Source of the DNA: Adiantum capillus-veneris
Lineage: Eukaryota > Streptophyta > Polypodiopsida > Polypodiales > Pteridaceae
NCBI GenBank assembly: GCA_014529385.2
Contig: CM043963.1
Location: forward strand, 110,886,912 to 110,948,911
Direction of reading: 5' to 3'
DNA length: 62,000 bases
The notes beneath the pieces were generated by a model. It did no database searches, was not told the DNA's origin, and saw only the letters and a program-made list of their open reading frames with translations. The position numbers were made by a program, and so were the translations under genes. Positions 12,291 through 24,299 of this stretch are shown in pieces (positions within the stretch are counted from its first letter, which is position 1; the number at the start of each line of letters is the position of its first letter).

Positions 12291-15200
12291 GGTCTCAAGG
12301 TCTACCACTTATCCAAGCAAAGATCCATTTAGATATGGAAACCCAGTTTTTCTTAATATAATGATATAGAGTGGACAAGTGGTGAATCCCGAGACTAAAC
12401 CACTCATGCTACTAGGGATAATAGGTTGGACAAGTGATGGACCTTGAATGTAAACCCCAATGTACAAAGTATCATGGGTTTTGGGTATTTCAATGGACTC
12501 TAGCATCTTGGAGACATCGTGGAGCTTACTTCTCTCCATGTTTCAATGGAGTCTATCTTGGATAAATGGCGGAGCATCATTCTCTCCATGTTTCAATGGA
12601 GCCTAGCTTGGACAAGTGGTGGACGTTTGTTTCTCTCTATGTTTGAACAGATTTAGCTTGGACAAGTGGTGGACCTTGGAACAAAACCCCCATGTAAAAC
12701 ATATCATGGACATTACAAGTGGTGAGAAAAAATATCATTCAATATATAACCTTATAGGTTGGACAAGTGGTGGACCTTAACACCCAATTATTATTAATAT
12801 AATGACATAAAGTGGACAAGTGGTGAATCTTGCGACCAAACCTACTAGGAAAAGTAGGTTGGACAAGTAGTGGACCTTGAATGCAAACCCCCCATGTACA
12901 AAATATCACTCATGCTACTAGGAATAATTTGGTATTAAGGTCCATGTTTCAATGTAGCCTAGCTTGGAAAAGTGGTGGACCTTTGTTTCTCTCTATGTTT
13001 CAATAGAGTTAGCTTGGACAAGTGGTGGACCTTTGAACAAAACCCCCATGTAAATCATGTCATGGGCATTACAAGTGGTGAGAAAAAATACCATTCAAGG
13101 TATAACCTTATAGGGTGGACAAGTGGTGGACCTTAGCACCCAATTCCTCTTAATATAATGACATAGAGTAGAAAAGTGGTGAATCGTGAGACCAAACCTA
13201 CTAGGGATATTAGGTTGGACAAGTGGTTGACCTTGAATGTAAATCCCCCATGTACAAAATATCATGGGTTTTGTGTATTTCAATGGAGCCTAGCATCTTG
13301 GAGACATGGTGGAACTTACTTCTCTCCATGTTTTAATGGAGCCTATCTAGGAGAAATGGTGGAGGTTCCTTCTCTCCATTTTTCAATGGATCCTAACTTG
13401 GATAAGTCGTGGACCTTTGTTTCTCTATATGTTTGAATATGGTTAGCTTGAACAAGTGGTGGATCTTGGAATGAAACTCCCATGTAAAACATATCATGGG
13501 CATTTCAAGTGGCGAGAAATGATACCATTTAAGATATAACCTTATAGGTTGGACAAGTGGTGGACCTTAACACATTGCTCTTCTTAATATAATGACATAG
13601 AGTGTACAAGTGGTGAAGCTTGAAACCAAACCACTCATGCTACTAGGCATAATAGGTTAAACAACTGGTGGGCCTTCAAATAAAACCTCCTAGAGTGTTT
13701 CAATGAAACCTAGCTTGAAAACATGGTAAAGCTTGCTTCTCTCCATGTTTCAATGCAGCCTATCTTGGATAAATGGTGGAGTATCATTCTCTCCATGTTT
13801 CAATGGACCTAGCTTGGACAAGTGGTGGACCTTTGTAAATAGAGTTATCTTGGAAAAGTGGTGGACCTTGAAACAAAACCCCCATGTAAAACATATCATG
13901 GGCATTACAAGTGGTGAGAAAAAATACCATTCAATACCTTATAGGTTGGACAAGTGGTAGATCTTAACACCCAATTATTCTTAATATAATGACATAGAGT
14001 GGATAAGTGGTGAACTTGGGACCAAACCTACTAGGGAAAATAGGTTGGACAAGTGGTGGACCTTGAATGTAAACCCCCCATGTACAAAATATCACTCATG
14101 CTGCTAGAAATAATTTGCTATTAAGGTCCGTGTTTCAATGCAGCCTAGCTTGGAAAAGTGGTGGACCTTTGTTTCTCTCTATGTTTCAATAGAGTTAGCT
14201 TGGACAAGTGGTGGACCTTGGAACAAAACCCCCATGTAAATCATGTCATGGACATTACAAGTGGTGAGAAAAAATACCATTCAAGCTATAACATTATAGG
14301 TTGGACAAGTGGTGGACCTTAACACCCAATTCCTCTTAATATAATGACATAGAGTGGACAACTGGTGAATCATGAGACCAAACCTACTAGGGATAATAGG
14401 TTGGACAAGTGGTGGACCTTGAATGTAAACCCCCCATGTACAAAATATCATGGGTATTGGGTATTTCAATGGAGCCTAGCAACTTAGAGACATAGTGGAG
14501 CTTACTTCTCTCCATGTTTCAATGGAGCCTATCTAGGACAAACAGTGGAGGTTTCTTCTCTCCATGTTTGAATGAGCCTAGCTTGGATAAGTGGTGGACC
14601 TTTCCTTCTCTATATGTTTTAATAGAGTTAGCTTGGGCAAGTGGTGGACCTTGGAATAAAACCCCCATGTAAAGCATATCATGGGCAATTCAAGTGGTGA
14701 GAAAGGATACCATTTAAAATATAACCTTATAGGTTGGACAAGTGGTGGACCTTAACACATAGTTCTTCTTAATATAATGACATAGAGTGTACAAGTGGTG
14801 AATCTTGAGACCAAACAACTCGTGCTACTAGGGATAATAGGTTGGACAAGCAGTGGACCTTGAATGTAAACCCCTCATGTACAAAATTATGGATTTAGGG
14901 TATTTTAATGGAGCCTAGCTTGAAGACATGGTGGAGATTGCGTCTCTCAATGTTTCAATGGAACCTATCTTGGAGAAATGGTGGAGCATCCTTCTCTCCA
15001 TGTTTCAATGGAGCCTATCTTGGACAAGTGGTGGACCTTTGCTTCTCTCTATGTTTCAATAGAGTTAGCCTGGACAGTGGTGGATCTTGGAACAAAACCC
15101 CTTTGTAAAACATAGCATGCGCATTACAAGTGATAAGAAAAAATATCATTCAAGATATAACCTTATAGGTTGGAAAAGTGGTGATGGACCTTGACAAGTG

Positions 15201-16900
15201 GTGAAGGATACCATTTAAGATATACCCTTATAAGTTGGACAAGTGGTAGACCTTAACACCCAGTTCTTCTTAATATAATAACATAGAGTGGATAAGTGGT
15301 GAATCTTAAGACCAAACCACTCATGCTACTAGGTATAGTACGATAGAGAAGTGATAGACCTTGAATGTAAACACCCCATGTACAAAATATCATGGTTTTA
15401 GGGTGTTTCAATGGAGCCTAGCATCTTGGAGACATGGTAGATCTTGATTCTTTCCATGTTTGAATGGCACTTATCTTGGAAAAATGATGCAGGTTACTTC
15501 TCTCCATGTTTCAACGGAGCCTAGCTTTGACAAGTGGTGAACCTTTACTTCTCTCTATGTTTGAATAGAGTTAGCTTGGACAATTGGTCGACCTTTGCTT
15601 CTCTCTATCTTTGAATAGAGTTAGCTTGGACAAGTCGTGGACCTTGGAATGAAACCCCCATGTAAAACATATCATGGGCATTTCAAGTGGTGAGAAAAGA
15701 TACCATTTAAGATATAACCTTATAAGTTGGACAAGTGGTGGACCTTAAGACATAGTTCTTCTTAATATAATGACATAGAGTGTACAAGTGGTGTATCTTG
15801 AGACCAAACCACTCGTGCTACTAAGGATAATAGGTTAGACAAGTGGTGGGCCTTGAAATAAAACCCCCCATGTACAAAATAAAATGGGTTTAGGGTATTT
15901 AAATGGATCCTAGCTTGGAGACATGGTAAAGCTTGCTTCTCTCCATGTTTCAATGAAGCCTATCTGGGAGAAATGGTGGATCATCATTCTCTCCATGTTT
16001 CAATATAGCCCAGCTTGGACAAGTGGTGGACCTTTGGTTCTCTCTATGTTTCAATAGAGTTAGCTTGGACAAGTGGCGAACATTGAAACAAAACTCCCAT
16101 GTAAAACATATCATGGGTAGTTCAAGTTGTGAGAAAAAACACCATTTAAAATATAACCTTATAGGTTGGAGAAGTGGTGGACCTTAACACCCAATCCTTT
16201 TTAAAACAATTGCATAGAGTGGACAAGTAGTGAATCTTGAGACCAAACCTATCAAGCTACTAGGGATACTAGGTTGGACAAGTGGTGGACCTTGAATGTA
16301 AATCCCCTATGTACAAAATATCATGGGTTTAGGGTGTTTCAATGGAGTTTAGCATATTGGACACATGGTGGAGCTTGCTTCGCTCTATGTTTCAAGTGGT
16401 GCACCTTCAATTATTTTCCCATACCTAGTTTAGACAACCCATACACTTCGTAACTCTAAAGGTTGGACGAGTGGTAGAGCTTTGTTTATTTCCATGTTTT
16501 AATAGATCTTAGCTTGGACAAGTGGTGGACCTTGGAAAAAAGTCCCCTGTCCAACATAGCTGAGTTTTTTCATGTTTTAATGGAAGAGAGATTCGAAAAT
16601 GATGGAGCTTGCTTATCTCCATGTGGATTTTAGAACTAGCTTGGACAAGTGGTGGAGCTTTGCTTTTCTACTCTTCATAATACAATGATGTATAGGTTGG
16701 TTACATGGTGAATCTTAAGGCCAAACCTCCCATCTTACTAGAGATGATAGGTTGGACAAGTGGTCAACCTTCTATCATTTCTTCATGCCTATAATTAGAC
16801 AATTAGTAGAACTAGCATCTTTCTATGTTGTCTAGAGCTGAGCTTGGACAAGTAGTGGACCTTGCTACTCTCTTCCCTTGGTTTATTAGTTTGAAGACTC
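12291..16900 (-). repeat. Minisatellite array L2, leftward orientation, higher-order structure
   Basis: About 4.6 kb of cores GCTTGGACAAGTGGTGGACCTT in compound units of roughly 350-480 bp. Within each unit the same spacers recur in order: CCCCCATGTACAAAATATCATGGG, TTCAATGGAGCCTAGC, CATGTAAAACATATCATGGGCA, AGATATAACCTTATAGGTTGG, and TTAATATAATGACATAGAGTGG. This is the reverse complement of the order in the right arrays. One isolated core near 12300 lies in the other direction. No genes are present; open frames here are repeat translations. Confidence 0.88.
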
Positions 16901-17600
16901 ATTACTTAGGTTACAAGTAGGTATGTAATTTGTTAATCTCAAGGGACTTTGAATATTGAATAGTAAGAAAGTCAAGTGCTGGTTTGAAGATCTTTTGCTT
17001 ATCTAAACTAAACTCTAACTCAATAATAAGTTTCTAAAGTTCCACGAATTGTCCTATCTAAGCTCCAAAAGAGTCTTAATTGGTTTGTGCTAGATTCTAA
17101 CTTCCTTGATGGGATAGAATCCTAGAAAAATGAGACGCTATAAGTTTTACCTTAGCTCAAATGGATTTTCACTTAAACAATACTGCACTTTGGCACTCTA
17201 GTATCTTTGTCGCGATGGAGTTTAACACTAGATACATAGTAGTGATATTTAAGCTTCATGTCTCTTCACTTGATCGAGATATGAGACCATACTTTCAAGG
17301 TCACCACTTGTCTTACCTAAAGACCAATGTGAGACATGGGAGCAAGAAAGCCATCCAATATTGTTTTAAGAACTATTACATAGACAATCAATAACTTAAG
17401 TAAAGCAAAAAGACTTGGATCTTTCACAATTAATAACTTAAGTAAAGCCAAAAAGACTTGGATCTTTGACATTTTTTTTCAAACTAAAAAAGCACAATCT
17501 CATGCTAACAAAACTATAAATCACAATTGAAAGTTTTGAACAAGAAAAAGATCAGGAATCTTAATAAGAAGGATACTTTTCATTTCATTTGATGATTACA
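16901..17600. other. Unique spacer between left arrays and the central genes
   Basis: Non-repetitive sequence apart from a tandem duplication of about 43 bp at 17390-17470 (phrase AATAACTTAAGTAAAGC...AAAAGACTTGGATCTTT twice). The minisatellite direction changes somewhere between here and 20.39 kb. The frame 17161-17394 shows no domain. Confidence 0.45.
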
Positions 17601-17637
17601 AATTAAAATAAAGTCTCTCAAGAAATTGATAAACAAA

Positions 17638-18109
17638 AAATGTAGGTGACTGCTTCATTATTTTGAGCAAAAATATCAAAATCTCTAATAAATGAGCTCC
17701 ATCTAGTAGTATACTTTGTAAGATCCTGCAAGAAGGAATAAAAAGAAAGATTTGTTAGATACCATGCACATGAGTGTTCAAGCATGTGTATCAAGAATAT
17801 ATGACATGTCACTAGTACCTTAGGGTTGGTTTCTATCTAGCCTTAGAAGATGTTCTTAGCTTTCACCTTATTTATATAAGCCTTTGTTGTGGTTGCCTTC
17901 AAAACTCCTTTTGTGTTACAACCCAATTGCCTAGCTAAAGTGGTCAATTGTGATGTCTTCATGCTTTCAATGGGTGTACGCTCCTTTGCCAAGATCTCTT
18001 GTATTTGGGCTCTTCTCATTTCATTGCGGTGGCTTGTGTCACTTGCGTCTTCAATGGTAGTTTCATCTCTGTCACCTTTTACAAGTGGTATTCTTCTTGT
18101 AAAGAACAC
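17638..18109 (-). CDS. Downstream exons of the second FCP1-like gene or a separate small gene
   Basis: The frame 17843-18109 (88 residues) has a charged stretch and a SAP-like helix pair (SQLTTLARQLGCNTKG at about residues 53-68, then a Lys-rich helix), which in known SAP modules binds AT-rich DNA. The match is weak. A further short exon at about 17638-17730 begins after a good acceptor (TTCCTTCTTGCAG). Between these and the FCP1-like frame a shifted frame (about 18112-18187) reads EYKQIMEYWKQKNDVW and ends at a strong donor (TGGTAAGC). A multi-exon tail of the FCP1-like gene is likely, but the exact splicing could not be worked out. Confidence 0.35.
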
Positions 18110-18180
18110 GTTAGCTTACCAAACATCATTTTTCTGCTTCCAATACTCCATGATTTGTTTGTATTCACTATCATTTGTCA

Positions 18181-19016
18181 CTATAGGTTGCCATAACGAT
18201 TAGAAGCAATTAAATCACGCACATCCCTTCTCTCATCAAGCTGAATCAAGTATGGCAGTAGCTCCTCCAAGAGCATATTGTCAACCATCTTCTCAGCATC
18301 AAATTGTGGTGGAAAAATGCAATTGTTTGCTGGTGAAATACATCCCTTGTAAGGAGAGTCATCAACAAGCACTGTTCTTTGTGGATCACATTCAAACCCC
18401 ATGGCAATTTTGGCTAGAGGCTTGAACATTGCCTCAACGTTTAGATTGTCGGGTCTAAACAATTTTTGAGTTTGAGCGGTGTAGCAAACATCTTGCGACC
18501 AAATTGCAAAGAAAGGCAATGTATCCTCAGCTAAGTTGTTTAGTGCTGCAAGGATTTGATACACATTATTCCTAATAGCTGTCGACCAAATTGCAACATT
18601 AAACCTCTGTAAAATAGTCTTCAAGAATTGGATGCAACCTGGCTTGAGTATAATATATCTTTTTGAATCCATTTGCACCGAGTTGTGATGTGAGGATGGT
18701 TGAGGGGAACGTTTCAACAATAGACCATTTAAATCCAATATAATTGTAAGCATGGATTTCTCAACATCTACACTACATGACGTAGTAGCAATTGGCAATA
18801 GCTCCTGAGTGGACTTTTCAGTCTCTTTTGATGTACGTTGCATTTTTGAAGCATCGATTTCTTGGTTCTCATTATTGGAAGCTTGCTCAAGTTGCACAAC
18901 ACTAAACTCTAGTACAGAAATTTCATCCATCTTGAGCACTTTAGAAACCATAGAATCTATGGATTCTATAGTTGTTGATTGAACCATAGGAGCATTATCC
19001 ATCCCAGTTTGTGAAT
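18181..19016 (-). CDS. FCP1/NIF-type HAD-fold protein 2 (partial)
   Basis: The frame begins after a good acceptor (TTTTCTTAG) near 19017. In the full open frame (from 19032) residues 1-90 are acidic, Ser/Gln-rich and probably disordered. The FCP1/NIF-like core follows: TIILDLNGLLLKR (motif I, D100 and N102), FNVAIWSTA (about 145-152, motif II position), a basic block with PLAK (205-208) and RTVLVDDSPYKG (219-230, motif IV). The D-x-N-G motif is typical of a plant branch of this family and replaces the general acid/base Asp, so a binding or altered role is more likely than standard phosphatase action. The stop at 18181-18183 may be premature: a neighbouring frame continues as in the exon noted downstream. 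It lies 0.6 kb from the SET gene on the same strand. Confidence 0.7.
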
Positions 19017-19032
19017 CTAAGAAAACAGACAC

Positions 19033-19642
19033 ACAAATGGTATCTCAAAACCACTAGAATTTTATTCACCATATTTATATGTAGAAGTCCTAGTAAGAAA
19101 TTTATTTAAGATAAAGTCGTCGTTAGAATCCTTGCAACCATTTTCAGCATTCGTACACAAAACACCACTTGTCTAAAATACAATCTACTAACTCAACATT
19201 TTCCATCCTACACTTTATTAAAGATGAGTAGTTAAAGAGAAAACTAAAAGCCACAACTTGTTGAGGAAACATGGATACAAGGTCCACCAAATGTCCAACC
19301 TAAACTACAAGCAAACAATTAGAGATTTGGCTTAGATTTGGATTCAAAGGCCACCACTTATTCAAGTAAGATAACTCCACTTGTTTAAGACAGTAATGTT
19401 TGAAACCTAAACATTGATTAAATTTTGGTAAGATTTATCACAAATCTACAGTAGAATCAAGATTCTATGGCCAAGGTAGTCAAATAAGTTAGACAACACA
19501 CAAAGCATAAGAGCACTCTAGATTCTCGTTGAGCATAAACTAAACAATAATCAAATGTTATATTCACTGGAGATTTCATCCATGAAAAATGAAAATGATG
19601 CATGTACTTGAGATTTCCATCCATGTACAATACTTTACAATG
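19033..19642. other. Spacer between SET and FCP1-like genes
   Basis: AT-rich with a few isolated, diverged minisatellite cores (about 19275 and 19350). Probably intron or intergenic sequence of the minus-strand genes. Confidence 0.4.
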
Positions 19643-20191
19643 TCAAGTAAAGTTATAGTCAGCAAACAACTCTTCTCCTGCTTCAACTTGACAAATAGTC
19701 TCAATGCATACATGGCCATATTCTTCTGACTTGATGTGTGAAGAGGTGCATTTATGCCAAGGTGGCAAATTTGGATCAAATGTATAGCGTACGTTGGGAC
19801 AGACATTTGTACTGTGAGAACTATTTATATAACCCGACACGTTTCCTTCTTCTACACAACCAATAATGTATGATTGATCTTCCTCTTCTTCTATGTTTGG
19901 ATCCTCTAAAAGATAATATTTATAAGCTCTTGGAAACATTTTGCATATCTTTTTCCAATCTTGAAATCTATACTTATGCCCTCCATAGTTTAGAATAGTC
20001 AAACCACTTTCCAGGGTAGTATGCACAAATAGCCCATAACCAGCTCCTTGAATACATGAACGTCGCACTTCAAAATCCACACCGTTAATATGAAAAATTA
20101 CATCTTTGAGAATAAGAAAAGTTGGTGTCCCAAAAGGATCTTCATGCCAATCATAGTGTGAAATACATTTAGTTTTTATATCACTTAACTC
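19643..20191 (-). CDS. SET-domain protein (partial, probable single large exon)
   Basis: The frame shows the SET fold of lysine methyltransferases in order: GAGYGLFV (cofactor-binding loop, residues 12-19 counted from 20080), GYINSSHSTNVCPNV (83-97, where active members usually have FINHSCxPN) and GEELFADYNF (135-144, the GEELTYDY block). SET enzymes transfer a methyl group from SAM to lysine, usually on histones. The frame stays open upstream of 20080 to an acceptor-like AG at about 20192, adding sequence such as HYDWHEDPFG, so the start is not the first in-frame GTG. The Ser in place of the conserved His of the NHS motif, and the missing post-SET cysteines, make activity uncertain. No pre-SET domain is seen. 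Confidence 0.7.
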   Translation of the reverse strand, partial: ELSDIKTKCISHYDWHEDPFGTPTFLILKDVIFHINGVDFEVRRSCIQGAGYGLFVHTTLESGLTILNYGGHKYRFQDWKKICKMFPRAYKYYLLEDPNIEEEEDQSYIIGCVEEGNVSGYINSSHSTNVCPNVRYTFDPNLPPWHKCTSSHIKSEEYGHVCIETICQVEAGEELFADYNFT

Positions 20192-20389
20192 CTTTGTGTG
20201 TGCAAAAAGAAAAAAATATTATGCATAAAATAATGACAAGATCAAAGAAAGATATCATTATTTTATAGTCCAATAGGTCCATTGTATGGAAGACTTAGAG
20301 TGCCTCTTACATGGTGCCTCCAAGGTTTTCAAAAAATAAAATCATTGAAAAAAAAAAGCCACTGTGTCTCCAATCTATTGCCCATTTGA

Positions 20390-22660
20390 AGCATAGAGAG
20401 AACCAAGGTCCACCACTTGTCCAAGCTAGACATGGAGCATTGACACAAGATCCAACACTTATCCAAGAACCCTATAGTATATGTGGTAACATGGGATGCA
20501 TTGATGCAACAAAAGTAGTCTAGCCTCCTCATTCATCTCTTTTTTCTTGTAGCCTAGAGGGATTAGTTTCAAGATCTATCACTAGTCAAAAACTACACAC
20601 ATAGAACATTGATACAAGGTTCCACCACATGTGAAACCTATCATCTCTAGTAGCATGGATGGTTTGATATCAAGGTTCACCACGTGTCCTACCTATACTC
20701 TATTGTAGCATAGAGATTTTGGTTTGGTGGTACTACACTTGTCCAAACTTGGCTTGTTGTTGATATCTGGAGGTAATCAAGGGTCCTCCACTTGTCCAAG
20801 TTAGGCATATAAAACAATTGCAAGGTCCACCATGTGTACAACATATGATTGATTATAGCATGCATGGTCTTATTTCATGGGCAACCATCTTCTCTCCAAC
20901 ATGTGTCCAACCTCGGCTCCATTGAAGCATGGAGAGAAGCAAGGTCCACCACTTATCAAAGCTATTATTTTCTCCCAGTGCTTTCAAAACCCAGAATACA
21001 TTGTACATGGGGGGGGGGGTTCTTATTTCAAGGTCCACCACTTGGCTAAGATTGGATCCATTGAAACATAAAGAGAAGCAAGCTCTACCATTTGTCCAAG
21101 CTAGATGCCATTGAAACATGAAAACCCCATAATATGTTGTATACGGAGGGTGTTTTTCAAGGTCTACCACTTGTCTAAGCTATGGTCCATTGGAACATGG
21201 AGAGAAGCAAAGCTCCACCACTTTTCTAAGCTAGGATCCATTAAAACATGGAGAGAAGCAAGCTTCGTTGTTTGTCTAAGCTAGGCTCCATTGGAACATG
21301 GAGAAAACAAGCTCCACCACTTGTCTATTATTGCATAGAGATTCTAGTTTGAAGGTCCACCACTTGTCCAACCTTGCCTTCATGTATGGAGATAATCAAG
21401 AGTGCAATGCTTCTCTAAGCTAAGGACATAAAAGAGTTTCAAGGTCCACTACATATACGATCTATGATGGGTTGTAGCATGGGAGGTTTCATTTTAAGAT
21501 TGACCACTTCTCCAGCTCCGCTTGTCCAACCTCAGATCCATTGAAGCATGGAAAAGAAAGGTCTGCCAACTCTCCAAAATAGGCAAGAAAATCTCTATAA
21601 AACCCATGAATTGTTAATATATGCTATGCTGTGGAGTTTTGTTTGAAGGTCCACTCCTTATCCAAGCTACAATCCATTGAAGCATGGAAATAAGTAAGAT
21701 ATATCTCTAGTCCAAGATAGGATCTATTGAAACATAGAGAGTATCAAGGTCCACCACTTGTCCAAGCTATGCATGGGTAATTGATATAAGGACCACTATG
21801 TTTTCACCTATACTATGCTCTATCATGGATGGTTTCATATCCCACCAATTTTCCAACCTATTTAATAGGTTATATTATGGGGGTTTGGTTTCAAGGTACT
21901 TCACTTGTCTAAGGTGGGCTCCATTGAACCATGGAGAGAAACAATCTCTACCACTTGTCCAAAATATGCTCCTTTAAAACATAAAAGCAAGGTCCACCAC
22001 TTGTCCAAGCTAATGTTTCTCTCCATTGAAGCATGGAGAGAAACAAGGTCTACCACATGTCCAAAATATGCTCCATTGAAACATAAAAGCAAGGTCCACC
22101 ACCTGTCCAAGCTAATATAACAAATGGGTGTTGGTTACAAGGTGTACTACACTTGTCTAAACTAGTCTCCATGCAAGGTCCACCACATGTCCAAGCTATA
22201 TGAGCTTGGTTTGAAGGTCTACCACACCTCTTGAAATTAGGATCCATGTAAGATCCACCTTTTGTCAAGCTATGCCTTTAGTGAGTACTAAAACTAAGTA
22301 AATTGCAGTACTTAAATACCTTTCCAAGCTCATTAAGATTTTGGTCTCTAAGGCCACCACCACATGTCTAATCTATGCTCTAATTGATTACTTATGCTAG
22401 TTCTCAAAGTCCAAATATAAGCTCCCTTCTAGCAAGGTTAGTTTAAATTTAGGCTCCAACACCTGTCTAAGTTAGGTTCAATTTATGAAGCATCACCATT
22501 TAACCATGCTACAATCTAATGTATCATATCAAGGGGGTATTGATAAAAGGTCCAAAACTTATTGAGTTCAAGCTCTTAAGTAATTAAGTCTTTGTGAGTA
22601 TTAAATGTTATAGTTTTAGTCTAAAGATCCACCATTCAAAAACTCAAGTAATTTACTATT
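20390..22660 (+). repeat. Minisatellite array R1, rightward orientation
   Basis: Diverged cores CAAGGTCCACCACTTGTCCAAGCTA, now in the opposite direction to L1 and L2, with CCATTGAAACATGGAGAGAAGC spacers. A run of ten G occurs at 21009-21018 and a local near-perfect duplication at about 21920-22115 (CTACCAC.TGTCCAAAATATGCTCC...ACATAAAAGCAAGGTCCACCAC twice). Open frames on either strand are repeat translations. Confidence 0.85.
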
Positions 22661-22700
22661 TACATTCAAACCTTGAATGCTTGAGATAAAAAATACAAAC

Positions 22701-24142
22701 TCAATCAATACTATATAAAGCAAAATCTAACATTAAGAGTATCAAATCAATAACAAGAAACACTAACATGCACAAGAAACTCAAAACATACGTGTCTCCA
22801 TTTCCAAAAAGTCCTCCATTGAGAGAGGATGTTGTTGTTCTTCTTCTTCTCTTCGTGGAGAGGACTCCTCTGTAACAGGCACAGTGTCGTCTAGCCCATT
22901 TTTCTATATCTTCATGAGACTTGACAAAGTCTAGCAGCATGGTCTCCATGTTTTTTGCCTCCTCCACACTATCAACTAAGCATATAACTTCTTTTTTCTG
23001 TTGTATTCCTTCTTGTGCAACCAAGGAACCATCACCAAAAACATTGACAAGCTTGCGGTCTTCAAAACAATATGTATGAATGTAGTGCTTGACCAAAGCT
23101 CTTTTTTTTGCCTCCAAATATTACAAATCTGACATATGGTTATCTGCTACTTGAAGAAGAGAACAATCAATTTGCATGGGATGTTCCTCTAATCTTCTTC
23201 TCAGGTCTTCAAATGCATTGCCTTGTCCCAAGAAGGCAATAACTGTTAGGAATTGAATTGCTCCTTTGCAAGGAGCTGATGGAAAGTGATGCAATACACC
23301 ACAACAATGGTAGCTCAGATTATCTCCCATGGCGTGAAAGACACATTGCAATTTTGTGAAGTTAGTGAAATCCACAAATGCAAGAAAGACAAATCCAGGA
23401 CCTGTTGACCCTCCAACAATAGCCAAGATCCCATGCAAAGCATTGTTAAATGTCTCCTCACTCCACTTCAAATTGCCTCCAACAATTTTTGTCATATCTA
23501 AAACACATAAGCCAATAGGAACTTTATTATTGAAGTAGCGCATCAAGTAGAGATTGCCTTACATTTGTAGACTCACCACATAGATTGACCATGGCAAATC
23601 TCTAGGCTCAATTTTCTCCTTTTGAAGGTGAACTGCCCATTGCATGTATTTTATTGCTCCATTTGGAAAAGCCATTTTCTTTGTTCCACGCGTCAAACTA
23701 GATCTGATCCGTTCCTCGCATAGCATTAAAAGTGTTTTATAAACAACATCATTGATGTTATACATTTTGACCACCTCCTCCCAATCTCTACATGGTGAGG
23801 ACTCATTCAAATTGTTGAAGCCTTCAAGAAGTGCATCTTGAATCAATTTGTCTTGCTTCAACTGCTTGATTCGATCATACATGTCAGTTGCATCACCATC
23901 CTTTGCACTCTTTGACAGTAAAATCTTCTCATCTCTAATCTCTTCTTGAATAGTCTTTACCTCTGATTCCTCAAGGCCACAAAGGTATCTAAATACAGTT
24001 GTTGGGGGTTTCTTATTCTTCTCTTCTAGCCTTTCAATGATTTCTATCCAGCAATCATAAATTAAATCAGAGTACGTGACCATGTGTGTCTGTTTAGCAA
24101 TCCAACTTGCTATTCCACTCATTCTTGCTAATCGAAGAAAAG
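22701..24142 (-). pseudogene. DNA-methyltransferase-like part of a ParB/MTase gene, two in-frame stops
   Basis: One reading frame runs from an acceptor (TTCTATTTAG at about 24143) to about 22780 with only two interruptions: TAA at 23559-23561 and TAA at 23121-23123, each one change from CAA. The first third is helical. The middle (23121-23546) has the alternating strand-helix pattern and a GPGFVFLAFVDF block. The last part has KLVNVFGDGSLVAQEG followed by VICLVDSVEEA, which resembles the SAM-binding FxGxG motif and following acidic strand of N4/N6 DNA methyltransferases. The expected catalytic DPPY/NPPY block is not clear (LDMTK at its likely position), so the methyltransferase reading is tentative. 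A donor (CACGTATGT) near 22790 suggests a further exon. The gene follows the ParB-like exon on the same strand. Confidence 0.5.
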
Positions 24143-24228
24143 CCTAAATAGAAATAGAAAAATAATTAAACTATTGAGCAAGATTTGTTAATTAAACACT
24201 ATAAAAAAGACAAAGAAAATAACTTACA
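24143..24228 (-). other. Intron in the ParB/MTase gene
   Basis: On the minus strand a good donor (GGATGTAAGT, about 24227) and a good acceptor after a pyrimidine-rich stretch (TTCTATTTAG, about 24143) bound an AT-rich segment of about 85 bases. The ParB-like frame stops at 24300, just before this intron. The 70 bases between are open in another frame, so either a small frameshift or an unrecognised splice lies there. Confidence 0.5.
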
Positions 24229-24299
24229 TCCTATCTGGCACGAGATGCATGTCCCTTTGCCATTCCACTTGCTGCCATTGGTGGTCGTCCTGAGAAGAT

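Noticed and set aside
21009-21018. Run of ten G residues
   Set aside because: A single homopolymer within a diverged minisatellite copy, with no further G-tract pattern to suggest a quadruplex.
22701-24122. Stop-codon reassignment or U-to-C editing to explain TAA codons in the methyltransferase-like frame
   Set aside because: Such editing is known for organelle transcripts of some plants, not for nuclear genes like this. Simple decay explains the stops, and other frameshifts occur in the element.
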